A stretch of DNA of 7,276 bases from Pseudomonadota bacterium. Its GTDB lineage: Bacteria > Desulfobacterota > WTBG01 > CAIYCZ01. The notes under the pieces were generated by a model, which made no database searches, was not told where the DNA came from, and saw only the letters and a program-made list of their open reading frames with translations. This document shows positions 1-6,129 of the stretch, piece by piece. The stretch lies in NCBI GenBank assembly GCA_026388865.1, contig JAPLIX010000231.1, positions 1-7,276 on the forward strand. The letters are read 5' to 3'. The position numbers and the translations under genes were made by a program. Each line of letters starts with the position of its first letter. The first letter of the stretch is position 1.

Positions 1-185
1 GGTTGATTGCACATCACTATCCGTCGTTTCACAATACCCATCAGAGTAATAACTGCAATCTCCGCTATCTCTCACCATGCGTCCACGGTGGAACGTTATA
101 ACTGTTCTATGGGTCTTGAATAATAGCTAAGTAAGGAGTATATGGGAGGTATTGGGAAAAGCATCAACCTGTAGAGTAAATAATT

Positions 186-848
186 GTGAAATTGTTCGAT
201 GTTCTCCATTATTTTGAAACAATTTCGGGTAACATCCATCTGAATTTATTAGATATTGTCATTATTATAATTATATCTACGTTCTCAATTTTTGGATTAA
301 TCCGTGGGTTTGTCAAAGAAATTGTTTCTATTATATCAATCGTACTCGGATTTTACATTGCCTTACACTGGTACGAAGAAGCTGCGCGATACTTCACCGT
401 TTTAAAGAATCAAAACCTACAAAACATCCTGGGATTTATTATTGTTTTTATCGTGGTAAGCTTAATATTAGGTTTACTCGGTAAACTGGTGAGCCTGCCA
501 CTAAAGGATATAGATCTTGGATGCATCGATCATCTCCTCGGGCTTGTATTTGGATTTGTTAAAGGAGTTGTTGTTGTCTGCGCCATTTTACTGGTATTAG
601 TCTCTTTCATGCCACCTTCGAACAAGGTGCTTGCTAAATCACAGCTCACACCGACTATTATTTCTTTAACAAAAACCATTGCCGCATTTTCCTCCCCCCG
701 ACTCAAAGAACAGTTTACTGTAAAGCTCGACGCACTTAAAAAAGTCTGGGGTCAGGGATCAGTCATTAATACTCTCCTGAAAACTCTGCCGGGACAGCCT
801 GCAGCCACATCGACAACCACTATTATTCCTGACAGCAGCAAGAGATAA
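186..848 (+). CDS. CvpA family inner-membrane protein
   Basis: Product of 220 residues resembling the CvpA (colicin V production protein) family, integral inner-membrane proteins linked to envelope homeostasis and, in E. coli, colicin V export. The family signature is visible at residues 21-62: LLDIVIIII, then a GLIRGFVKEI loop, then a second hydrophobic segment. Membrane segments lie roughly at 22-38, 44-62, 80-105 and 122-142, with the typical LGxxDHLLGLVFGFVKG stretch at 111-127. The first 20 residues exceed the usual family start, and the tail after about 150 is a soluble extension ending in a Thr-rich stretch (ATSTTTIIP, 207-215). The start is GTG at 186 with no convincing Shine-Dalgarno sequence at the right distance, so the true start is uncertain; no in-frame ATG precedes the first membrane segment. 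It stands alone and is convergent with the minus-strand genes beyond it. Family call fairly sure; molecular role unknown. Confidence 0.85.
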   Translation: MKLFDVLHYFETISGNIHLNLLDIVIIIIISTFSIFGLIRGFVKEIVSIISIVLGFYIALHWYEEAARYFTVLKNQNLQNILGFIIVFIVVSLILGLLGKLVSLPLKDIDLGCIDHLLGLVFGFVKGVVVVCAILLVLVSFMPPSNKVLAKSQLTPTIISLTKTIAAFSSPRLKEQFTVKLDALKKVWGQGSVINTLLKTLPGQPAATSTTTIIPDSSKR

Positions 849-1140
849 AAAATCTATTTAAATTTATTGATTTTAAAAATGGTATTGCAGAGAAGCTGTT
901 AGCGGGAGGAAGCGTAACGGAATTAACTGTAATAACTGAGATTGAATATTACAGTAACAAAAAGTAGTAGAAATTTAATCTGACAATAGTGGTGACTTCT
1001 TAATGAAGTGGTGAATTGTTTAAGCAGTGAGAATTGTTGCGCTTGATAGCCGTAGTCGCAAATTTTTATGAAGAACCTACTATCACAACATATTGGTGCG
1101 ACATGAAGTCGCTCAGGTAATTTTCAGCCAAAGAGCTGAC
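849..1140. other. Gene-free stretch after the CvpA gene
   Basis: No open frame here has a credible start, ribosome binding site or protein-like composition. Visible structure is limited to an 8-base inverted repeat (926-933 with 948-955) and two short hairpins (ACTTC/GAAGT near 1015, and GCGAC/GTCGC at 1098-1102 with 1108-1112). None carries a T-run that would make it a standard terminator. An AT-rich complementary pair AAAATC/GATTTT lies just after the stop of the CvpA gene and is too weak to call as a terminator. Confidence 0.5.
926..955. repeat. Inverted repeat ACTGTAAT-N14-ATTACAGT
   Basis: Perfect 8-base arms at 926-933 and 948-955, separated by 14 bases. It lies in the gene-free region between the CvpA gene and the frameshifted remnant. 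The arm spacing would suit a dimeric regulator or a small RNA stem, but no gene start is positioned to use it and no T-run follows. Function unknown; chance occurrence in AT-rich DNA is possible. Confidence 0.35.
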
Positions 1141-1282
1141 CTATCGTATTGAATCTGCAATCTCACAAATTTTAACATAAAATTCTTCCTGATCCGCCCC
1201 CGTCAGCAGCGCTCCTACCATCTCAGCAAGGTCCGGCGTAGCCGCTTCTGCTTAAGACAATAAGTGCAATTTTTCTCATCAT
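1141..1282 (-). pseudogene. Short frameshifted gene remnant, probably exported protein
   Basis: On the minus strand a textbook ribosome binding site (AAGGAGG, 1289-1295) sits 6 bases before tandem ATG codons (1282-1277). The reading starts MMRKIALIVLS, a plausible signal-peptide beginning, then degenerates and stops at 1225-1223. In a second frame, from about 1251, a sensible sequence continues: AEAATPDLAEMVGALL, then TGADQEEFYVKICEIADSIR, ending at TAG 1143-1141. The join lacks the rest of a hydrophobic signal core, so I infer a small internal deletion that also shifted the frame: signal start plus the beginning of a mature secreted protein. The conserved initiation region suggests recent loss, or a sequencing fault. 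It could alternatively be a real 19-residue peptide gene. The parent family is not recognised. Confidence 0.45.
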
Positions 1283-1357
1283 TCAATTCCTCCTTTTTTA
1301 TTTTCTATGCATTTCCATTGATTGCACAGTCAACGATAGACAAGGAACGCTACCGGT

Positions 1358-1398
1358 GGAACTCTGAAAGATAAAAAACTCCTGATTTCGTGAGTTCC
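1358..1398. terminator. Weak possible terminator after the exported-protein gene
   Basis: Downstream of the minus-strand gene ending at 1430, a transcript would contain AACTC and GAGTT arms around a 10-base loop, followed directly by a run of T. A longer pairing, GGAACTC (1358-1364) with GAGTTCC (1392-1398), overlaps it. The stem is short and AT-rich, so termination is only tentative. Confidence 0.25.
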
Positions 1399-1429
1399 TG
1401 ATTTTAAATTAATCAGCATGTCCAGACTG

Positions 1430-1897
1430 TTATTTTCTGATGCCCAGAAAAAAAGCCTGCGCTTCACCCTTTTGATCATAGGCAGGAGGAAATCCGCCAA
1501 ACTCAAAGTACGTAACAGTAAACTGCCCGAGAATTATTCCATCAGCAATGCTGAACCCGGAAAAGCTAAACTCGTATTTTTTCAGCAGGAAGTCTATGGT
1601 GATGGTGTAATCTCCATTGAAACTCGTTGGACTTGCATTATAGTTTCCGTCGCTGGAATCAATAATTTCCTTCTGGTCTTCAAGAGAAGTGATTTCAAAC
1701 GATCCGTCACTGTGAAACTGAAATGTATCCTGGTTGAAATCACTTTGCTGACAATAATCCCCTGCATCACCCAGGCACAGCATAAAAACGTTGTAGTCTT
1801 TGCCTGATACGGTCATGACCTCCTGGGCAAAAGAACCGGAAACGAAAGCAACCACAGCAAAGATACTTGCCAACCATGCAAAAAATATTTTCTTCAT
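1430..1897 (-). CDS. Small exported protein of unknown family
   Basis: Product of 155 residues that I do not recognise. Residues 1-24 form a clear Sec signal peptide: MKK, a hydrophobic core, and SFA before QEV as likely cleavage site. The mature part of about 131 residues alternates hydrophobic and polar positions, for example DTFQFHSDGSFEIT (57-70) and YTITIDFLLKKYEFSFSGFS (97-116), suggesting an all-beta, lipocalin-like or single-sheet fold. Two cysteines at 41 and 49 (CLGDAGDYC) could form a small disulfide loop in the periplasm. The start is firm: ATG at 1897 preceded by AAGGAGGT at 1903-1910, 5 bases away. It is last of the same-strand envelope genes, 141 bases after the Spy-like gene, so it may belong to that transcript or have its own promoter. 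A longer frame on the opposite strand covers the same bases but lacks these signals. Confidence 0.8.
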   Translation of the reverse strand: MKKIFFAWLASIFAVVAFVSGSFAQEVMTVSGKDYNVFMLCLGDAGDYCQQSDFNQDTFQFHSDGSFEITSLEDQKEIIDSSDGNYNASPTSFNGDYTITIDFLLKKYEFSFSGFSIADGIILGQFTVTYFEFGGFPPAYDQKGEAQAFFLGIRK

Positions 1898-2038
1898 CTG
1901 ACACCTCCTTTTTAAATGGTAACTTTATTCCCTTACTTACGATATCGCAGTGGTGCCAGGTAGTGAACACGACTGCTTACACTGTGACTGTCCGCAGCCC
2001 ATACCTCCCCGGTATCATTTCCTTTTGAGTCTTTTTAT

Positions 2039-2557
2039 TTATTCCTTTTCTTTCATGTGATCTTTGCCAGGTTTACCCTTAAACCGCTCCATCATCATCT
2101 GCCTGCGTTCGACCCGCAGCTGCCCCAGCTGCGTACGCTGTTCTTTGGTCATGATGTTTGCCACCTGCGCTGCATGCATGATCTTCATTTTCGTTAACTC
2201 AGCCCGCGCTTTGCTAATCTTGTCAGCCAGTTCGCTGATTTTCGCTATATCAATTGTGTCCTTGTCCATCTCCGTCTTGAGATCAACCCTCAGGACCTTC
2301 ATTTCTGACTGTTTTGTAATCGTGGCCTTCTGGTTCTCGCTATTCAGCGCTTCTATCTTTGCTTTTTGATCAGTCGTAAGACCAACCTGATTGAGCTGGT
2401 CCCGATCCATCATCATGCATGGACCGTCATCATCTCCACCGGGACCCATCATGTGAGTGCCATGACCAGGACCTTGCCCCGCATAAAGTGTATTAATCCC
2501 AAGCGTGAGCACGAAAGCTATGGTAAACAATGTCAACAGGTTCAATGTTCTTTTCAT
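2039..2557 (-). CDS. Spy/CpxP-like periplasmic protein, Met/His/Asp-rich
   Basis: Product of 172 residues from ATG 2557, chosen because AAGGAGA lies 6 bases upstream (2564-2570) and the protein then starts with a proper signal peptide (MKRTLNLLTL to LYA, 1-26). A further upstream start at 2593 would only add 12 residues before it. The mature protein begins with a flexible stretch rich in Gly, His, Met and Asp (GHGTHMMGPGGDDDGPCMMM, 31-50), then a charged helical domain with two LTxxQ-type motifs: LTTDQ (60-64) and MTKEQ (136-140). This is the layout of the Spy/CpxP/ZraP superfamily, periplasmic helical dimers that act as ATP-independent chaperones or metal-responsive stress sensors. The Met/His patch suggests metal binding, which is inference. 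The tail is basic and Met-rich (MMMERFKGKPGKDHMKEKE). It follows the OmpA lipoprotein gene after 135 bases. Confidence 0.8.
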   Translation of the reverse strand: MKRTLNLLTLFTIAFVLTLGINTLYAGQGPGHGTHMMGPGGDDDGPCMMMDRDQLNQVGLTTDQKAKIEALNSENQKATITKQSEMKVLRVDLKTEMDKDTIDIAKISELADKISKARAELTKMKIMHAAQVANIMTKEQRTQLGQLRVERRQMMMERFKGKPGKDHMKEKE

Positions 2558-2606
2558 TGCAGTTCTCCTTATAATTGGTTTTGAGAATATCATGTAAGCA
2601 TTCCGC

Positions 2607-2630
2607 CTTGATCCGTTATGTTAAATCAAG
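2607..2630. repeat. Short inverted repeat CTTGAT-N12-ATCAAG
   Basis: Six-base arms at 2607-2612 and 2625-2630 lie between the OmpA-type gene and the Spy-like gene, about 50 bases upstream of the Spy-like start. It could be an operator or a weak hairpin in the intergenic message. There is no T-run, so it is not a standard terminator. Confidence 0.25.
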
Positions 2631-2692
2631 ACATACCCATGGGAATTAAGGTTATGCAGCCAGCTTTTGATACAGCTTAGGGCTAAATCTTA

Positions 2693-3574
2693 CTACCACC
2701 TATGACCGTGATAGCCACTGCTATTGTTATAAATGATATTCAGTCTGCCCATTCCGCAATAAGGGCGACCATAACCGCCATAAACAACGGGAGGACCATA
2801 ATATACAACAGGAGCTGGAGCATAGGCAGCAAACGGAGGAGCATAAACCGCCGGTGGTTGGTACTGCGCATTCGGCTGTGCCTGAGGTTGCAGCTGTCCC
2901 TGCGGTTGTTGACCCTGCTGCTGGATCGGCTCTATCACTATGTTTACCCGCCGGTTCAACTGGCGGCCTGCTGAAGTACTGTTGTCTGCAACCGGATTGG
3001 ACTCTCCCATTCCCATAGTCGTTAACCGTGCCGCATTTACCCCTTTTACTACCAGGGCATTTTTCACTGCATTAGCCCGTAGCTCCGATAACTGCTGATT
3101 ATGTGTCTCTGATCCTGTGCTGTCCGTATAGCCTACCACTTTTATCGTGGTGTCTGGGTATTTATTCAGTATTTGCGCCACCCGGTCTATCTCCCCTGAA
3201 CTGTATGCGGTAGGTTTTATGGTTGATGAATTGGTATCAAACAAAACGTCTGATTTGAAGGTTAGAATCAGCGCATCTTTTTCCCGCTGTACTCCCTGCA
3301 TGAGCGCAGCCTGCTCCCGTGCCTGCGAGTCTGCCAGTGCCTGCTTGAATTCACGCTCCTGCTTGTCCATATAATGGCCGATAGCACCACCGGCAAGACC
3401 GCCCACTACCGCGCCTATTGCAGCGCCCTTGCCTTTACCTAAACCATAGCCGAGTCCGGCCCCCAGCACCGCACCTGTTGCAGCGCCAATGGTGGTCTTT
3501 TTATTTTCCTGCATGGTGGCACAGCCAGCACTGATAAATGCTACCACAAGCACCAATACAAGAAATTTCTTCAT
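2693..3574 (-). CDS. Glycine-zipper OmpA-family lipoprotein with repeat-rich tail
   Basis: Product of 293 residues. A lipobox (ISAGC, Cys18) ends the signal peptide, so the protein is probably anchored in the outer membrane. Residues 28-67 form a glycine-zipper segment (repeated GAxxGxxxG, ending GGLAGGAIGHYMD), then a charged helix to about 100. Residues 101-214 are an OmpA C-terminal domain: LFDTNSSTIKPTA, VVGYTDSTGS, LSELRANAV, GMGESNPVADN and NRRVNIVI. By family knowledge D151 and R166 would contact meso-diaminopimelate of peptidoglycan. Unusually, residues 217-293 are a Gln/Pro-rich linker and a Tyr/Pro tail (YAPAPVVYYGPPVVYGGYG) ending GHRW. Start is firm: AAAGGAGG at 3581-3588. The preceding gene lies 77 bases upstream and shares the tail module. 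Likely role: linking outer membrane to cell wall, with the tail possibly surface or periplasmic. Confidence 0.9.
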   Translation of the reverse strand: MKKFLVLVLVVAFISAGCATMQENKKTTIGAATGAVLGAGLGYGLGKGKGAAIGAVVGGLAGGAIGHYMDKQEREFKQALADSQAREQAALMQGVQREKDALILTFKSDVLFDTNSSTIKPTAYSSGEIDRVAQILNKYPDTTIKVVGYTDSTGSETHNQQLSELRANAVKNALVVKGVNAARLTTMGMGESNPVADNSTSAGRQLNRRVNIVIEPIQQQGQQPQGQLQPQAQPNAQYQPPAVYAPPFAAYAPAPVVYYGPPVVYGGYGRPYCGMGRLNIIYNNSSGYHGHRW

Positions 3575-3651
3575 CGTATACCTCCTTTATCAATTATTAG
3601 TTAAAGGCCAGTTGGACTGATTTGTAAACCTTATACGGTTAGATCTCACTG

Positions 3652-4323
3652 CTACCTATGTCCAAGTACTGTGCGAAGCAACCCACTAACATTGTTATGA
3701 CGGTTAGAGCCATTGCCGGGACGATAATAACCACCACCATTGCCACGGTGCCCATATCCGCCACTATTAACTAGATGAGAAAATAATCCGCCAAGGCCCT
3801 GTTGTCCATAGCCACCACCATTGCCGGAGCGATAATGGCCGCCATTATTGCCGCGGTATCCGTACCCGCCGCCACCTCCATGGCGATAATAGTTACCACC
3901 ATTACCCCGGTATCCATAACCACCGCCGTTGTCGTAGTTCCCATAACCCCTATCATTATAAGAGCGATAATGATCATCGCCACCATAATTAAAAACCAAG
4001 CTTAAGAACCCAAGGGGATTACACCCATATCCTTCATACCCCCCGTATCCCCCATATGCACCTGCAGGAGCATAGGCTACCGGAGGAGGAGCATATGCCA
4101 CGGGAGGCTGAGCATAATAAACTGGAGCCGGGGCATAATACACCACGGGAGCAGGTGTATAATAAACAACCTGGGGAGCAGCATAAGCGACTGGTGCGGG
4201 AGCATAAGCTGGTGCTGGTTGATACTGCGGTTGCACCTGGTAATTTCCCTGGGGATAAGCAGGTAGAGCTCCGCCTGCACTGACTAAAACTACTGTGGTT
4301 AGAAGCAAAACTATTTTTTTCAT
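3652..4323 (-). CDS. Secreted Pro/Ala/Tyr and Gly/Tyr low-complexity protein
   Basis: Product of 223 residues with no enzyme-like domain. A signal peptide occupies about 1-25 (MKKIVLLLTTVVLVSAGGALPA). Residues 29-88 are tandem variants of YAPAPVVYY/YAPPPVAYAPA. Residues 89-100 form a GGYGGYEGYG hinge, with one cysteine at 101. Residues 115-205 are Gly/Tyr/Arg/Asn repeats (GGGYGYRGNGG, GGGYYRPGNG). Two short hydrophobic segments, NPLGFLSLVFNYGG (102-115) and GLGGLFSHLVNSGG (176-189), interrupt the repeats. Such composition resembles structural or adhesive wall proteins; no catalytic function is proposed. The start is supported by GAGGTG (4328-4333), 4 bases away. It begins 28 bases after the TetR gene, implying shared transcription. 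Several long alternative frames over this region arise from the biased codons and are not separate genes. Confidence 0.75.
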   Translation of the reverse strand: MKKIVLLLTTVVLVSAGGALPAYPQGNYQVQPQYQPAPAYAPAPVAYAAPQVVYYTPAPVVYYAPAPVYYAQPPVAYAPPPVAYAPAGAYGGYGGYEGYGCNPLGFLSLVFNYGGDDHYRSYNDRGYGNYDNGGGYGYRGNGGNYYRHGGGGGYGYRGNNGGHYRSGNGGGYGQQGLGGLFSHLVNSGGYGHRGNGGGYYRPGNGSNRHNNVSGLLRTVLGHR

Positions 4324-4351
4324 GGTTCACCTCACTGTTACAATGTTGCGG

Positions 4352-4972
4352 TTATTGTGGACAGCGCTCTCCGCTGCCTTCTGACTGGGCGGTAAACAGG
4401 CTCAAAACATGAGAATGAATAGCCTCAGTCGTAGCAATCTGTGTATCAGCAGATTTTGACAACTGCTGTATTACGTTTCTATTGGAAAAATGAAACATGA
4501 GGATTGCCGGTAGTGTCAGTGCGCACAGGTCATAATTAAGTGATGAACGGAAAGCCCCGGCTTGTGCCCCATCCCTGAAAAATGCTGCCATCTGATGCTG
4601 GATTTTAGAAAAATATCTTTCGGTCAAATGCTCGAGAAACCGGCCGTGACCCACTGTCTCGCGTTGGTACAGCTGAAGCATCTCCGGGTTGGTGCGAAAG
4701 GATTCATCATAATAATCAATCAGCATGCCGAGAATCTGCAGGTGATCGCGGGGTGCAGTAAGTATATCCTGCAGGCGGTTGCAAAACCTCTCCACGTAGG
4801 ATTCCAGCAGATACAGATAGAGGTCTTTCTTATTCTTGAAGTGGTAATAAATCATGGGCTTGGTGAGTCGGGCTGCCTGAGCAATACCATCCATGGACGT
4901 CCCGTCGTAGCCTTTTGCAGCAAAAACCTTGATTGCTGCCTTGATAATTTTTTCTTTTGAAGTTAGTGTCAT
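4352..4972 (-). CDS. TetR-family transcriptional regulator
   Basis: Product of 206 residues, normal for the TetR family of dimeric one-component repressors that release DNA on binding a small ligand. The N-terminal helix-turn-helix is clear at about 8-54: IIKAAIKVFAAKGYDGTSMDGIA, then LTKPMIYYHFKNKKDLYLYLLE, with the recognition-helix region carrying the typical TKPxIYYHF motif. The rest (55-206) is the ligand/dimerisation domain, which gives no ligand clue. ATG at 4972 follows a G-rich ribosome binding site (AGGGGG) about 7 bases away. A palindrome at 4984-5001 sits directly upstream, overlapping where promoter or early message would be, and a better copy lies at 5138-5155; autorepression is therefore likely. 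The next gene starts 28 bases after its stop, so the regulator probably leads an envelope-protein operon. The family is sure; target and inducer are unknown. Confidence 0.92.
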   Translation of the reverse strand: MTLTSKEKIIKAAIKVFAAKGYDGTSMDGIAQAARLTKPMIYYHFKNKKDLYLYLLESYVERFCNRLQDILTAPRDHLQILGMLIDYYDESFRTNPEMLQLYQRETVGHGRFLEHLTERYFSKIQHQMAAFFRDGAQAGAFRSSLNYDLCALTLPAILMFHFSNRNVIQQLSKSADTQIATTEAIHSHVLSLFTAQSEGSGERCPQ

Positions 4973-4983
4973 AGCAATTCCCC

Positions 4984-5001
4984 CTACTTATCAGTAAGTT
5001 T
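4984..5001. promoter_or_regulatory. Putative TetR operator, proximal (ACTTATCAGTAAGT)
   Basis: The core at 4986-4999 has 5-base inverted arms ACTTA/TAAGT around TCAG. It lies 12 to 29 bases upstream of the TetR start codon, a position where binding would block transcription of the regulator and the genes after it. The same core with one central change recurs at 5138-5155. Size, symmetry and place next to a TetR gene fit a TetR-family operator. Confidence 0.65.
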
Positions 5002-5137
5002 TTTAATATTAAATATATTTGGTAATGCGGGCTATGCATAAGCAACTCAAGGGATTATAAAATATAATGTAATAACATATATTTATTATATTTATCTGCA
5101 CATTAATACCTCAAAATCAATTATATATAAGCATAAC

Positions 5138-5155
5138 TTACTTACCAGTAAGTAA
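5138..5155. promoter_or_regulatory. Putative TetR operator, distal (TTACTTACCAGTAAGTAA)
   Basis: Palindrome of 18 bases with perfect 7-base arms TTACTTA/TAAGTAA around CCAG. It matches the proximal site across the 14-base core except for C instead of T in the centre, so both are probably bound by the same protein. Its centre is 154 bases from that of the proximal site. It would suit a divergent promoter reading to the right, but no intact gene lies there. Alternatively it is the main operator of the TetR promoter if transcription starts this far upstream, or an auxiliary site for looping. Confidence 0.7.
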
Positions 5156-5159
5156 ATAA

Positions 5160-5557
5160 TAATACATAAAAATGAGCATGTCAAGGGAATTATTTAAATA
5201 AAAGGAGAGTGCCTGTCGGATTTTTAAAATTGTTGAGTGAGGAGAATCAGTATAGAGCATTCAGTTTTCTGGCATCTTATGCTTGCAATGGATAACCACA
5301 AGTGTAGCGGTTCAAAGGAAAGTGGACAGATTTAGGAAATAGACAAGTTGTAGCTTAAAAAGCAGAATAGAGATCAATCAATATATCGTATCAGCGGAAA
5401 GAGAATAAAAACTGCAGACTATGTATCAAATGTGCTCAATGGCGAACAGCTTCAATATTTTCACTTACATCTGGTAATATGCAATTGCCTGATAGTGACG
5501 AGCCTTTTAAAGGTAGTTACTTTGATGTGTGATAACTGACTTTGCATTACCGTGATC
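5160..5557. other. Gene-free AT-rich region right of the operators
   Basis: No credible gene is seen. Small open stretches exist but fail: an ATG at about 5171 gives 9 codons. A GTG directly abutting AAGGAGA near 5205 gives 28 codons with too little spacing. An open stretch from about 5410 to 5531 has no start codon. The segment 5303-5340 looks like an insertion-sequence end (see separate entry). The region may be the scar of a lost divergent gene once controlled by the distal operator. Confidence 0.45.
5303..5340. mobile_element. Possible orphan insertion-sequence end remnant
   Basis: The stretch TGTAGCGGTTCAAAGGAA followed by AGTGGACAGATTTAGGAAAT has the look of a terminal inverted repeat of IS21-like or IS3-like elements, many of whose ends begin TGTA or TGT and include GTGGACA. 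No transposase gene or partner end is visible within the window, so at most it is a solo remnant. This is pattern recognition from memory, not an alignment. Confidence 0.25.
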
Positions 5558-6093
5558 TTAATTCCTCTGGAACATAACCCCAAAAGTTTTAAAAATTATT
5601 CCATGCTCAATATCCTGTTTGAGGCGGAATAAGTCCGGCTGAAAAGAGGGGCTGGCCTGCGCTGTCAAAACATTTATTAACGCACTTGCTTTTTGCAGCG
5701 TGTCCTCGCTTATCGCGGCTTCTTTTTTTACAAGAAGATTTCCTATTACAGGCATGAATTTCTGAATGAGATTGCCGGCTTTCGCTCGCAATGCCGGGTC
5801 ATGAGAAAAAATATCTGCGAGTTCAAAGGCGTGTTATAATAAAGAGTGGTATAACGCTTCCCCACAGCACTCTGTATAAACATCTCATTTCTAAAAGCAC
5901 GCAATGTCTTGAGGTCAGGGTTGTCTTGCCCCATAACTGTCTTTGCAGGGCATTGCCCGCCACCGGGCGTAGTAGTCGTAGTGCTACTGTTATAGGGGAT
6001 GGTGGTCGTGGTTGTTTCGCCGCTGGGAATAGTGGTTGTAGTGGCAATACAAAGTGCGCTGTTCCCGATGATAATGGTCGTATACTCAATCAA
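5558..6093 (-). pseudogene. Frameshifted, 5'-truncated Thr-linker protein gene
   Basis: Two minus-strand frames join into one protein. The first (6093 to about 5833) holds a Thr-rich linker (ATTTTIPSGETTTTTIP, then STTTTTPGGG) and the beginning of a domain: CPAKTVMGQDNPDLKTLRAF, then RNEMFIQSAVGKRYTTLYYN. The second (about 5830 to 5558) continues with FELADIFSHDPALRAKAG, then IQKFMPVIGNLL, ending VMFQRN. Between AAC (5835-5833) and GCC (5830-5828) only two bases remain, so a single-base deletion restores one frame when corrected. The joined domain (LRxFRxxxxxxSAxGxxYxxLYYN...) resembles a C-terminal module I associate with CFI-box-type secreted proteins of Desulfobacterota; that identification is moderate. 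There is no ATG at the front: an in-frame TAG lies two codons before the TTG at 6093, and the lipoprotein gene ends 36 bases upstream, so the N-terminal part and signal peptide are missing. Confidence 0.65.
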
Positions 6094-6129
6094 AGTCTAA
6101 CAAACATGCATGTTTTCTTACGAAGCGCG

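Noticed and set aside
3..113. Open plus-strand frame at the left edge, possible end of an upstream gene
   Set aside because: About 36 codons rich in His, Asn and Cys with no recognisable motif; cannot be supported as coding.
1418..1807. 129-codon plus-strand frame opposite the small exported protein
   Set aside because: No ribosome binding site, no domain and a composition typical of antisense reading; the minus strand has signal peptide and strong ribosome binding site.
2001..2015. ATACC/GGTAT hairpin after the Spy-like gene as terminator
   Set aside because: The stem is only five bases and no T-run follows in the direction of transcription.
3697..4010. Tandem GGN/TAY codon repeats as a possible CRISPR or satellite array
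   Set aside because: Units vary in length and are in frame with an exported protein; there are no fixed repeats and spacers.
3771..4330. Several long frames on both strands across the low-complexity gene
   Set aside because: They arise from repetitive GGN, CCN and TAY codons read in other frames, giving Met/Ile/Ala or Leu/Ser/Cys-rich nonsense.
5205..5292. 28-codon frame after AAGGAGA with GTG start near the distal operator
   Set aside because: The start directly abuts the Shine-Dalgarno, leaving no usable spacing, and the peptide has no recognisable feature.
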